Shown: positions 41,354 to 49,354 of the stretch, in pieces
Position numbering within the stretch: position 1 is the first letter of the stretch
Layout of the letters: each line of letters opens with the position of its first letter
Origin: Salsipaludibacter albus
GTDB lineage: Bacteria; Actinomycetota; Nitriliruptoria; Nitriliruptorales; Nitriliruptoraceae
Length of the DNA: 64,000 nucleotides
NCBI RefSeq assembly: GCF_019798055.1
Contig: NZ_JAHOPH010000003.1
Coordinates: 62,001-126,000, forward strand
Direction of reading: 5' to 3'
Position numbers and translations under genes: made by a program
The notes under the pieces: model-generated
What the model saw: only the letters and a program-made list of their open reading frames with translations
Database searches by the model: none
What the model was told of the DNA's origin: nothing

Positions 41354-42904
41354 ATGCCAGACGACCCCACGTCCACCGACGACACCGGATCGGCCACGAG
41401 CGGCTGGACGCCGCCGGCCTCCGCCGAGGTCCACGAGACCTGGCCCGGCCCGGACGGACCGGTGGCGGTCACGACCCGGGCGGAGTGGATCGTCCTGCGT
41501 GAGGAGGACCGACCGGTCGCCGAACTGTTCTCGGTGGCATGCACGGCCGACGACGCCGGCGCGGACCGACCGGTGACCTTCGTCTTCAACGGCGGCCCCG
41601 GGGCGTCCTCGGCCTACCTCCACCTCGGGGCGCTGGGTCCCCGACGGGTCGCGTTCGCCGCCGACGGGACCCTGTTGCCACCACCCAGCCGACTGGTCGA
41701 CAACACCGAGTCGTGGCTCGCCTTCACCGACCTGGTGTTCGTGGATCCCGTCGGGACCGGGTTCAGCCGCGTGGTCGACCACGGCACGACCCGCGAGCCG
41801 AATGCACCGAACGGCTCTGCGGCGTCGGGCCAACGGGACAAGGACGACCCGAAGCCCGACCCCAAGGCCTTCTTCGGGGTCAAGCGGGACCTGGAGTCGC
41901 TCGGCGAGTTCGTGACGCGCTGGCTGTCGACCCACGAGCGCTGGTCGTCACCGGTGCTGATCGCGGGCGAGAGCTACGGCGGGTTCCGCGCGGCCAAGCT
42001 GGTGCGGTCGCTGCCCGAGACCTGGGGGGTCGGGCTGAGCGGGGCGATCCTGATCTCGCCGGCCATGGAGTTCGCCACGCTCGACCCCACCGACTACGAC
42101 GTGCTCCCCTGGGTCGACCTGCTGCCGACCATGGCCGCCGCGGCCGCCCACCACGGCCGGTCCCGTGCCTTCGACCGGGACACCCCGCTGGACGACGTGC
42201 TGGCCGGTGCCCGCGAGTTCGCCACCGGGCCCCTGCTCACGGCCCTGGTGCGCGGCGCGTCGATGCCGGCCGACGACCGTGACGAGGTGCTCGGCCGGCT
42301 GGCCGACCTGCTGGGACTGGACGCCGCCTTGGTCAGCCGGGCCGAAGGTCGCATCTCCATGGAGGTGTTCGCCCGCGAACTGCTGCGTGACGAGGGACGA
42401 CGGCTGGCGCTCTACGACGCCTCGCAGTGGGTCCGCGACCCGTTCCCCGACCGCGACAGCTTCGGCGGTCCCGACCCCAGCCTGATGGGCATCGGCCGGG
42501 TCTACGCCGCCGGGATCAACCAGCGCCTGCGGGGCGAGATCGGGGTCGAGACCGACCGGCCCTACGAGCTGCTGAGCTACGACGTCAACGAGTCGTGGAA
42601 GGTCGACCTTGACAACCGCCATGGCCTGGACGGGCCGATCGGCGCCACCGACGACCTGCGCTACGGGATGGCGCTGGACCCGTCGGTCCAGGTCCTGGTG
42701 ACCCATGGGTACTACGACCTGGTCACGCCGTTCCACGCGTCGGACCGGCTCCGGGACCTGATGCGGCTGGACCCGGACACGGCCGCCCGGGTCCACCTCC
42801 AGCACTTCCCGGGCGGGCACATGTTCTACGGCTGGGACGCCAGTCGGCGGGACTTCCGTGACCTCGTCGCCGGCTTCTACGACGACGCGGTCCGGCTGGA
42901 CTGA
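41354..42904 (+). CDS. Serine carboxypeptidase-like protein (peptidase S10)
   Basis: A 516-residue alpha/beta hydrolase of the S10 family. It has FVFNGGPGASSAYLH (oxyanion region), FVDPVGTGFSR, the nucleophile motif GESYGGF with Ser207, VLVTHGYYDLVTPFH carrying the likely catalytic Asp, and FPGGHMFY carrying the catalytic His near the C-terminus. It lacks a signal peptide, as do many bacterial S10 homologues. An insert rich in Lys/Asp/Pro (about 160-175, DKDDPKPDPKAFF) precedes the FGVKRDLESL segment. Start ATG at 41354 has GGAG six bases upstream. Confidence 0.9.
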   Translation: MPDDPTSTDDTGSATSGWTPPASAEVHETWPGPDGPVAVTTRAEWIVLREEDRPVAELFSVACTADDAGADRPVTFVFNGGPGASSAYLHLGALGPRRVAFAADGTLLPPPSRLVDNTESWLAFTDLVFVDPVGTGFSRVVDHGTTREPNAPNGSAASGQRDKDDPKPDPKAFFGVKRDLESLGEFVTRWLSTHERWSSPVLIAGESYGGFRAAKLVRSLPETWGVGLSGAILISPAMEFATLDPTDYDVLPWVDLLPTMAAAAAHHGRSRAFDRDTPLDDVLAGAREFATGPLLTALVRGASMPADDRDEVLGRLADLLGLDAALVSRAEGRISMEVFARELLRDEGRRLALYDASQWVRDPFPDRDSFGGPDPSLMGIGRVYAAGINQRLRGEIGVETDRPYELLSYDVNESWKVDLDNRHGLDGPIGATDDLRYGMALDPSVQVLVTHGYYDLVTPFHASDRLRDLMRLDPDTAARVHLQHFPGGHMFYGWDASRRDFRDLVAGFYDDAVRLD

Positions 42905-42936
42905 CTCCGCACGCGGTGCCCGGCCGGGGGCAGGCG

Positions 42937-43929
42937 TCAGGCCGGCTCGGCCGGGAGGTCGAACAGGGGGAACCACCGGTCGGTCTCGAGGAACGACTCG
43001 ATGCCGGCGACCTCGCCGTCGCGGATGGTCAGGACGTGCAACGCCCAGGGGGAGTGGCCGCCCTCGGGGTCGGCGCGCCACTGGGCGACCGCCGGCATGC
43101 CGTTGGCAGCGACCAGGCGCAGCTTCGAGCCACGGCAGCCCGCTCCCGGTCCCTCCATCCAGGCACGGACCTGGTCGCGACCCTGGATCCAGAAGTCCCA
43201 CGGTGGCATCGACTGGGTGGCGTCCTCGTGGAGCAGCTCCTCGAACGCGTCGAGGTCGTAGCGCTCGAAGGCGTCGAGGTAGCGGTCGAGCAGGCGACGC
43301 TGCTCGTCGTCGGACGGCGTGTAGAGGTCGCCGGCGTCGAGTTCCCGGTCGGCGAGGGTCGCCCGGGCCCGCTGCAGTGCACTGTTGACGGCGGGGACGG
43401 AGGTGTCGAGCAGTTCGGCGACGTCGAGGGCCGGCCAGCCCAGGACCTCGCGCAGGATCAGCACGGCGCGCTGCTTGGGTGGCAGGACCTGCAGCGCCGC
43501 GATCAGGGCCAGGCGCAGGGTCTCGCGCACGACCGCCCGGGTCGCCGGGTCGGCGTCGTCGGGGACCACGCGACCGTCCGGCATCGGCTCGACCCAGCCG
43601 TGGGCCGGGGTGGGGTCGCCGAACCGGTCGTGCACGGTCGAGGCCGGCCCGAGGTCCATCGGCAGCGCCCGCCGCGGTCGCTGGCGCAGGTGGTCGATGC
43701 AGCGATTGGTGGCGATCCGGTACAGCCACGTGCGCAGCGACGACCGCCCCTGGAAGTCGGGCAGTGCCTGCCACGCACGCAGCAGGACCTCCTGCACGAC
43801 GTCCTCGGCCTCGGTCGACGAGCCGAGCATCCGGTAGCAGTAGCCGGTCAGCTCGCGCCGGTACTGCTCGAGGTCGGCCGGCCGGGGGAGGTGGGCCGAG
43901 GCGGGCGGGGTGAGGGCGGTGTCGGTCAT
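42937..43929 (-). CDS. ECF sigma factor with C-terminal SnoaL-like domain (SigG/TIGR02960 type)
   Basis: 330 residues. Region 2 (YCYRMLGSSTEAEDVVQEVL, with RTWLYRIATNRCIDHLR) and region 4 (LPPKQRAVLILREVLGWPAL, with VAELLDTSVPAVNSALQRAR) define an ECF sigma factor. The C-terminal 115 residues (LLDRYLDAFERYDLDAF, SMPPWDFWIQGRD) form a SnoaL/NTF2-like domain that typically controls sigma activity in place of an anti-sigma factor. No anti-sigma gene is adjacent, in keeping with this type. It is divergent from a quinone oxidoreductase gene whose upstream region has an ECF-type promoter, so that gene is a likely target. Confidence 0.9.
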   Translation of the reverse strand: MTDTALTPPASAHLPRPADLEQYRRELTGYCYRMLGSSTEAEDVVQEVLLRAWQALPDFQGRSSLRTWLYRIATNRCIDHLRQRPRRALPMDLGPASTVHDRFGDPTPAHGWVEPMPDGRVVPDDADPATRAVVRETLRLALIAALQVLPPKQRAVLILREVLGWPALDVAELLDTSVPAVNSALQRARATLADRELDAGDLYTPSDDEQRRLLDRYLDAFERYDLDAFEELLHEDATQSMPPWDFWIQGRDQVRAWMEGPGAGCRGSKLRLVAANGMPAVAQWRADPEGGHSPWALHVLTIRDGEVAGIESFLETDRWFPLFDLPAEPA

Positions 43930-44073
43930 CGTGGGTCCCGGATCGTGGTCCCGTGGGATGGCTGCACGATACGCCTCCCCCGCGAACGCTGCGACGACCG
44001 TCGGACACTGACCGACCGCGAGACGACGCGTGACCGGCCCCGAGGCAGACCCCCACCGTTCGTCCTCCCGACC

Positions 44074-44098
44074 GGAACACCTGCGATCGAGACCCGTT
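44074..44098 (+). promoter_or_regulatory. ECF-type promoter GGAAC-N16-CGTT
   Basis: GGAAC at 44074-44078 and CGTT at 44095-44098, separated by exactly 16 bases, match the general ECF sigma promoter pattern. It lies about 30 bp before the start of the quinone oxidoreductase gene and points towards it, in the spacer shared with the divergent ECF sigma gene. Which sigma factor uses it is inferred from position. Confidence 0.6.
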
Positions 44099-44128
44099 CG
44101 CACTGGTGACACAACCCAGGAGGCAGGC

Positions 44129-45070
44129 ATGGCCGTGCGACGAGTTGTCGGAGTGACCGAGTTCGGTGGACCCGAGGCCCTGGAGGTGCACCGGGTCGCC
44201 CAGGTCGACCCGGCACCGAGCGACGTGGTCGTCGCGGTGCGCGCCGCGGCGGTGAACCCGACCGACACGGGCCTGCGTTCGGGGAAGTACGGCGACTTCG
44301 ACTGGGACCCGCCGTACGTGCCCGGGATGGACGCCGCGGGCCGGGTCGTGGCCATCGGTGCCGACGTGGACGGGCTGTCCATCGGTGACGAGGTCATGGC
44401 AGCCGTGGCACCTGCGCGTCCGGCCGGCGGGGCCTACACCGACCTGCTGACGGTCCCGGCCGCGCAGGTCATCGCGATCCCCGACGGTGCCAGCGTCGAG
44501 GAGGCCGCGACCTTGCCGATGAACGGGATCACGGCCAAGATCGCCCTGGACGCGCTGGACCTGGCCGAGGGCGAGACGTTCGCCGTGCTCGGCGCCGCCG
44601 GCCAGCTCGGCAGCCTCGCCATCCCGTTGGCGAAGAACCGGGGCCTGCGGGTGGTGGCGGACGCCGCGCCCGAGGACGCCGACCTGGTGCGGTCCTTCGG
44701 GGCCGACGAGGTCGTGGCTCGCGGGGACGACGTCGGTGCGGCGGTGCAGTCCGCCACGGACGGCGGGGCCGACGGGGTGTTGAACGCATCCCTGCAGGAC
44801 GACCAGGCCCTGGCGGCGGTCCGCGCCGGCGGCGGGATCGCGGCCGTGCGTGCGTTCGACGCCACGCCCGGGGACGACGTCGAGGTCCACCGGATCTCGG
44901 TGTTCGACCACCTCGACGATCGTGCTGCGCTGGAGGAGCTGCGGACGCTGGCCGACTCGGGCGACATCCAGCTGCGGGTCGCCGGGACCCACGCGCCCGA
45001 GGAGGCCGCCGAGGCCCACCGACGCCTCGCCGAGGGTGGCGTGCGCGGGCGCCTGCTCATCCTGTTCTGA
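44129..45070 (+). CDS. NADPH:quinone oxidoreductase-like zinc-independent medium-chain dehydrogenase
   Basis: A 313-residue MDR-family protein. It has a GroES-like N-terminal domain (EFGGPEALEV, then VNPTDTGLRSGKY) and a Rossmann domain with LGAAGQLGSLAIPLAK. It lacks the zinc-ligand cysteines, as expected for quinone reductase-type members that reduce quinones or enones with NADPH. Start ATG at 44129 has AGGAGG five bases upstream. A GGAAC-N16-CGTT promoter precedes it, and the divergent ECF sigma factor is the obvious candidate regulator; detoxification of reactive carbonyls or quinones would fit. Confidence 0.85.
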   Translation: MAVRRVVGVTEFGGPEALEVHRVAQVDPAPSDVVVAVRAAAVNPTDTGLRSGKYGDFDWDPPYVPGMDAAGRVVAIGADVDGLSIGDEVMAAVAPARPAGGAYTDLLTVPAAQVIAIPDGASVEEAATLPMNGITAKIALDALDLAEGETFAVLGAAGQLGSLAIPLAKNRGLRVVADAAPEDADLVRSFGADEVVARGDDVGAAVQSATDGGADGVLNASLQDDQALAAVRAGGGIAAVRAFDATPGDDVEVHRISVFDHLDDRAALEELRTLADSGDIQLRVAGTHAPEEAAEAHRRLAEGGVRGRLLILF

Positions 45071-45094
45071 GATCGCCGTCGGCCGCGCGCGGTC

Positions 45095-45469
45095 CTAGCG
45101 GGCGCAGTCGATGCAGGTGGTCGTCGACGGACGGGCCAGGAGCCGCTCGACGCCGATCGGCTCACCGCATTCCATGCAGGTGCCGAACGTCGGGTCGTCG
45201 GCGAGCCGCTGGCGTGCCTCGCCGACGTGCTCGAGGTCGGTGCGGGCCTTGTCCAGCAATGCCTGGGCCTGGGCCCGCTCGAACCCGATCGTCGCGCCGT
45301 CGGGGTCGTGCTCGTCGTCGATGTTGGTCTCGCGACCGGACTCGACGAGCTCGGCGATCGTGCGTTCGAGGGCGGCGATGCGCTCCGTGATGCGGTCGTG
45401 GTCCTCGGCCAGGCGCTCGTCGATCACCTGCCGGTCGTCGCGGGTGGGGAGCGGAGAATCGACTGGCAT
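45095..45469 (-). CDS. DksA/TraR-type zinc-finger protein
   Basis: A 124-residue protein with a long N-terminal coiled coil (about 15-85, ERIAALERTIAELVES) and a C-terminal C4 zinc finger CMECGEP...CIDC. This is the architecture of DksA/TraR/RbpA-like proteins that reach into the RNA polymerase secondary channel. Starts at 45478 and 45469 are both possible; the spacing from AGGA favours 45469. It converges on the quinone oxidoreductase gene with only 24 bp between stops. Confidence 0.85.
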   Translation of the reverse strand: MPVDSPLPTRDDRQVIDERLAEDHDRITERIAALERTIAELVESGRETNIDDEHDPDGATIGFERAQAQALLDKARTDLEHVGEARQRLADDPTFGTCMECGEPIGVERLLARPSTTTCIDCAR

Positions 45470-45662
45470 TCGCGTCATCCTGCCGTACGGAGGAATCGGC
45501 AACGATATCCCGCCGTGCCGGGGGTGCAACCCCACCCCGCACAACGCGGCGAACCCGACGCTGGACCGTCGCGGTGACACCCGGGACCGGGCCCGGCGGG
45601 CAGACGTGCGGCGACCCCGGCACGGTCGAGCGTGCCGGGGCCGCCGCGGTGTCACACGTGGG

Positions 45663-45839
45663 TCAGGTGGTGGCCTCGGACGGCATCATCGACGTCATCT
45701 CGGAGCCCATCTCGCTGGCCTCGTCGGTCGCCGTGTCCTCCGTCGCGGCGTCGTCGGTGTCCCCGTCGTCGCTGCCACATCCGGCGGCCAGGAAGGCCGT
45801 GGCGGCAAGGGTGGCTGCCAGGATCTTTCGTGCGCGCAT
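45663..45839 (-). CDS. Small lipoprotein
   Basis: 58 residues: basic start (MRARKI), hydrophobic stretch, lipobox AAGC with Cys at 21, then a Ser/Asp/Glu/Thr-rich acidic tail with several Met near the end (SEMGSEMTSMMPS). It is probably a cell-surface lipopeptide of unknown role. Start ATG at 45839 has AGGA six bases upstream. It stands alone; the 220 bp to its right hold no evident gene. Confidence 0.65.
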   Translation of the reverse strand: MRARKILAATLAATAFLAAGCGSDDGDTDDAATEDTATDEASEMGSEMTSMMPSEATT

Positions 45840-46062
45840 GGTGGTTCCTCGTGGTGGTCGCCGCGGTCGGACGGCGGGGGGGACGGCCGTGCCGGTGGGC
45901 GCGACCGCTCGTGCGCGTCGGGCGGCAGGCCGCGCGACGCGACCAACTATCGCGATCGTTGGTGGTGGTGTCAACCTGGCGCGACCACCGTGGTGCGCTG
46001 GGCGGACGGGTGCGTGCGAACACGTCGCCGTCCGCGCGCCCGCGTGGCGTGGTGGATCGCCG

Positions 46063-47187
46063 TCAGGAGGCCGTCGCAGCCGTGCCCTCCGTGGACAGCA
46101 GGACCACCACGTCGTCGGGCCGCAGGCCCAGCGTGTCACGTCGCCCCGGCGCACCCGGCCCGGCCAGGACCTGTCGCGCGCCCGCGAGCGTGGCCGCGCC
46201 GCTGGGGCCCGACGACACGCCGTGATCGCCCAGGTCGTCCGACGCCGCGCGTGCCTGGTCGTCGCCGACCGTGCAGGCCGCGTCCAGCCCGGCGTGCAGC
46301 ACCGGCCAGCCCAGGGCAGACGGCGTCCCGCAGTTCAGCCCGGCCATGACGGTGTCCTGCGTCGCCACCGTGGTCCGCTCGTCCTTCCGCAGGCTGGCCA
46401 GGACACACGCCGCCGACGTCGGCTCGACGGCCAGCACCGCGGGGGCGCGCGTCCCCGGCCCACGGCTGCGGGCGTGGGTGACGACGGCCTGCGCCAGGGA
46501 TCCCACGCCGACCGGGACGACGAGGAGTCCCGGGGCGGGCAGCCCACGCGCGGCGAGCTGGTCGTCGACCTCCTCCAGCATGGTCGCGTAGCCCTCGACG
46601 ATCCGGGCCGGCACGCGGGTGTAGCCCTCCCAGGCCGTGTCCTGGACCAGCGCGCCGTCGGGCAGGTCGCGGGCGAGGTCGGCCGCTCGCCCGACCGTGG
46701 TGTCGTAGTCGACGTCCAGCACCTCGACCCGCGCGCCCTCGCGCTCGATCGCGCTGATCGCCCCGGCCGGGACGGTGGACGGCGCAAGGATCGTGGCGGG
46801 GAGGTCGAGGTCGGACGCGAGCCGGGCCACGGCGCGGCCGTGGTTGCCGTCGGTCGCCGTGACCAGGTGCACGGGGTGGTCGTGGGCAACGGCACGGACC
46901 CGGTCCCAGGTCAGTGCGTCGGGGGACAGTCCGGCCCGCGTCGCGACCACGTCCGCGATCGCCCACGAGGCCCCGAGGACCTTGAACGACGGCAGTCCGA
47001 ACCGCGACGACTCGTCCTTGACCACGACGGTGCCGACGTCCAGCTCGGCGGCCAGGTCGGGCAGGTCGACCAGGGGAGTGGCCGCGTGGTCCGGCAGGCT
47101 CTCGTGGAAGGCCCGGACGGCGCCGGGCGGGGGATCGCAGGTCCAGTGGCGGGCGTCGGGACGGGCGAACCAGGCAGGTGAGGACAT
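46063..47187 (-). CDS. PLP-dependent diaminopropionate ammonia-lyase-like enzyme
   Basis: A 374-residue fold-type II PLP enzyme. The lysine motif is SRFGLPSFKVLGASW, with the Schiff-base Lys in SFK; ATDGNHGRAVA is the phosphate/substrate loop, and VPVGVGSLAQAV is the Gly-rich PLP loop. The wording around the lysine (KDES-RFGLPSFK) is typical of 2,3-diaminopropionate ammonia-lyase (DpaL) and distinguishes it from threonine dehydratase. It lacks neighbours that would confirm the substrate. Its start ATG at 47187 has no clear Shine-Dalgarno sequence. Confidence 0.8.
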   Translation of the reverse strand: MSSPAWFARPDARHWTCDPPPGAVRAFHESLPDHAATPLVDLPDLAAELDVGTVVVKDESSRFGLPSFKVLGASWAIADVVATRAGLSPDALTWDRVRAVAHDHPVHLVTATDGNHGRAVARLASDLDLPATILAPSTVPAGAISAIEREGARVEVLDVDYDTTVGRAADLARDLPDGALVQDTAWEGYTRVPARIVEGYATMLEEVDDQLAARGLPAPGLLVVPVGVGSLAQAVVTHARSRGPGTRAPAVLAVEPTSAACVLASLRKDERTTVATQDTVMAGLNCGTPSALGWPVLHAGLDAACTVGDDQARAASDDLGDHGVSSGPSGAATLAGARQVLAGPGAPGRRDTLGLRPDDVVVLLSTEGTAATAS

Positions 47188-47380
47188 GGCGCCATGATGC
47201 CCGTCGGTCCGGTCGCGCGTCGGTCGCGCCTGGGTCGCGGCGTCGGTCGCCCGCCGATCGAGGTCCCGTCCGGGCCGTCCCGGTCCCGTCCGGACCGTCC
47301 CGTCGCCACACTGGGACCCGACACGTCGAGCGGAAGGCTGCACGATCACTGCGCCGCGTCCTGCGTCCTCCACCGGACCG

Positions 47381-48481
47381 GTGCGCCGTCCGGACGAGGA
47401 CTCGGCGGTCGCCCCGGAGATGGTCGTCGGCGGCGACGGGCATCGTCCGCGGCATCCCGGCGGCCCCGGTCCGGAGCCCTCGGGTCGTTGGCGCACCCGA
47501 ACCCTGGTCGTCGCGCTCGTGGTCGTGGTGGCCGCCGGGGCCACGGTCCTGGTCGTGTCGCGACGTGGCGCCGGCCTGGTCGCGCCGGACGTGGCCGCAC
47601 CACTGCCGGGAGTGCCGCAGGCCCAGGTCGTCGAGCGCTGGACGCGGCCCGTGGACCGCCCGGTCAGCGACCTGGTCGTCGTCGGCGACACGGTGGTGCT
47701 GGTCGAGCTCGCCCCGCTGCGCCAGGGGCTCGCGGCTGGCGTGCTGCTGACCGCGCTCGATGGCCGCGACGGGAGCCCACGCTGGCAACGACGCGTGCCG
47801 GGCCGGTCACTGGTCGTGCTGTCGGACGGCCGAGGTGGTCGGGGGGTCATCGACGTCGCGTCGGCCTTCGACGTCCCGTCGACCGTGCGCGGCCTCGCCC
47901 TCGCCGACGGCGCGGAGACCTGGTCGTGGCCGGCCAATGGGGCGCGACGGATCGGCTGGGACCGGTCGGGTGCGGTGGTGATCGTCGGGGAGTCCTGCGT
48001 CACGTTGGAGGAGGACGGTCCCGACGTGGGGTCCGGGACGACGGACGCACGGACGTGTGACGAGGCGGGTCGGCCCCTGCTGGACGTGGTGGCTGCGCTG
48101 GGTGACCGGTCCTGGCGGGTGCACGGCGACCCGGACGGCCGCCGGGTGGACGGGCGGTCGGCCAGGCTGGTGGTCGAGGCCTCGGACGGGCGGGTCGTGG
48201 GATCGCTCCCCGGGTCGGACCGCGTCGTCCTGGACGCGTTCGACGACCGGCCGCTGGGCGGTCAGCTGACGACGGCGGGCCTGCTCGTGGCCGGACCGGC
48301 CGACTCCCTGGGTGGTGACGGTGGTCAGCACGCGCTCGGCCTGCTCACCGTGCCGGAGCTGCGTCCCCGCTGGATCGCGCCGGTCGTGGCGCCGGCCGAG
48401 CGCGTGGCGTCCAGCCCGTCGCTGGTCGCCGTGCTGACGCGGTCCGACGACGGCCGGGCGCGGCTGGCGGTCCTGCGGTGA
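47381..48481 (+). CDS. Membrane-anchored PQQ/beta-propeller-like protein
   Basis: 366 residues with a GTG start at 47381. An N-terminal Pro/Gly-rich cytoplasmic part is followed by one transmembrane helix (about 40-60) and a large extracytoplasmic domain. The domain contains repeats of the type LLTALDGRDGSPRWQRRVPG and LALADGAETWSW, typical of PQQ-like beta-propeller blades. No cofactor-binding residues are evident. It is likely a surface-exposed binding or sensory protein of unknown ligand. It converges with the PfpI gene. Confidence 0.7.
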   Translation: MRRPDEDSAVAPEMVVGGDGHRPRHPGGPGPEPSGRWRTRTLVVALVVVVAAGATVLVVSRRGAGLVAPDVAAPLPGVPQAQVVERWTRPVDRPVSDLVVVGDTVVLVELAPLRQGLAAGVLLTALDGRDGSPRWQRRVPGRSLVVLSDGRGGRGVIDVASAFDVPSTVRGLALADGAETWSWPANGARRIGWDRSGAVVIVGESCVTLEEDGPDVGSGTTDARTCDEAGRPLLDVVAALGDRSWRVHGDPDGRRVDGRSARLVVEASDGRVVGSLPGSDRVVLDAFDDRPLGGQLTTAGLLVAGPADSLGGDGGQHALGLLTVPELRPRWIAPVVAPAERVASSPSLVAVLTRSDDGRARLAVLR

Positions 48482-48517
48482 CCCGCCCGGTTCCGACGCC
48501 CGACCGTGGTGTCCGGG

Positions 48518-49081
48518 TCAGCTGCCGGCGGCGGCCAGCATCTTCACCAGCTCGCGGTTGAACGCGGGGAGGTCGTCGGGGTTGCGGCTGGTCACGAGGC
48601 GCCCGTCCACGACGACCTCCTCGTCCACCCAGTCCGCCCCGGCGTTGGACAGGTCGGTGCGCAGGCTCGGCCACGACGTCATCCGTCGACCGTCGACCAC
48701 GCCGGCCTCCACCAGCGTCCACGGCGCATGGCAGATCGCGGCCACCGGCCGGTCCTGCCGGACGAACGCGCCGATGAAGGCAACCGCGTCGTCGTGCATC
48801 CGCAGGTTGTCCGGGTTGGCGACACCGCCCGGCAGGACCAGCGCGTCGTAGTCGTCGGGGTCGGCGTCGGCGAAGGTGACGTCGACGTCGAACGTGTCGG
48901 CCTTGTCGAGGTGCTCGAAGGCCTGGACCGTGCCGGACTCCGGAGCGATCAGGCGTGGCGTGCCGCCGGCGTCCTCGACGGCCTGCCACGGCGAGGTCAG
49001 CTCGACCTGCTCGATGCCCTCGTTGGCGACGGCGAACGCGACGACCGTCCCGGAAAGGTCGGTGCTCGGGGTGCTGCTCAC
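48518..49081 (-). CDS. DJ-1/PfpI-family type 1 glutamine amidotransferase-like protein
   Basis: A 187-residue class I glutamine amidotransferase-like protein of the PfpI/YhbO group. The nucleophile elbow is AAICHAPWTL with Cys117 followed by His118, and VLPGGVANPDNLR is typical of the family. Such proteins act as protein/glyoxal repair enzymes or stress chaperones. I chose the GTG at 49081 because GAGAGG lies six bases upstream; the longer leftward frame has no such signal. Confidence 0.88.
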   Translation of the reverse strand: MSSTPSTDLSGTVVAFAVANEGIEQVELTSPWQAVEDAGGTPRLIAPESGTVQAFEHLDKADTFDVDVTFADADPDDYDALVLPGGVANPDNLRMHDDAVAFIGAFVRQDRPVAAICHAPWTLVEAGVVDGRRMTSWPSLRTDLSNAGADWVDEEVVVDGRLVTSRNPDDLPAFNRELVKMLAAAGS

Positions 49082-49354
49082 GATGTGCCTCTCGATCGGT
49101 GGACCTTCCACCGTACGAAGCATCCATGGGGCCACGTCCCCCCCGTTCGCCCACCCGCCGATCGGCCGGGGAGCGGGATGGCGAGACCCGTGTCGTCCGC
49201 CCATCGCGCACCTCGGGGCCAACCCGGTCCGTCGGGGCCGCTCGGACGGGGCCCGACCGACCGGGGGCAGTAGCGTGACCCGTCCGGACCCGCCAATGGG
49301 GGTGGGCTCCGAGTCGATGACCCGGGTTCGCGGGTCGATGGGGAGGAACGCGCA

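Noticed and set aside
42905-42936. GC palindrome as terminator between the convergent S10 peptidase and sigma genes
   Set aside because: The stem is short and ambiguous in register; not distinguishable from background GC richness.
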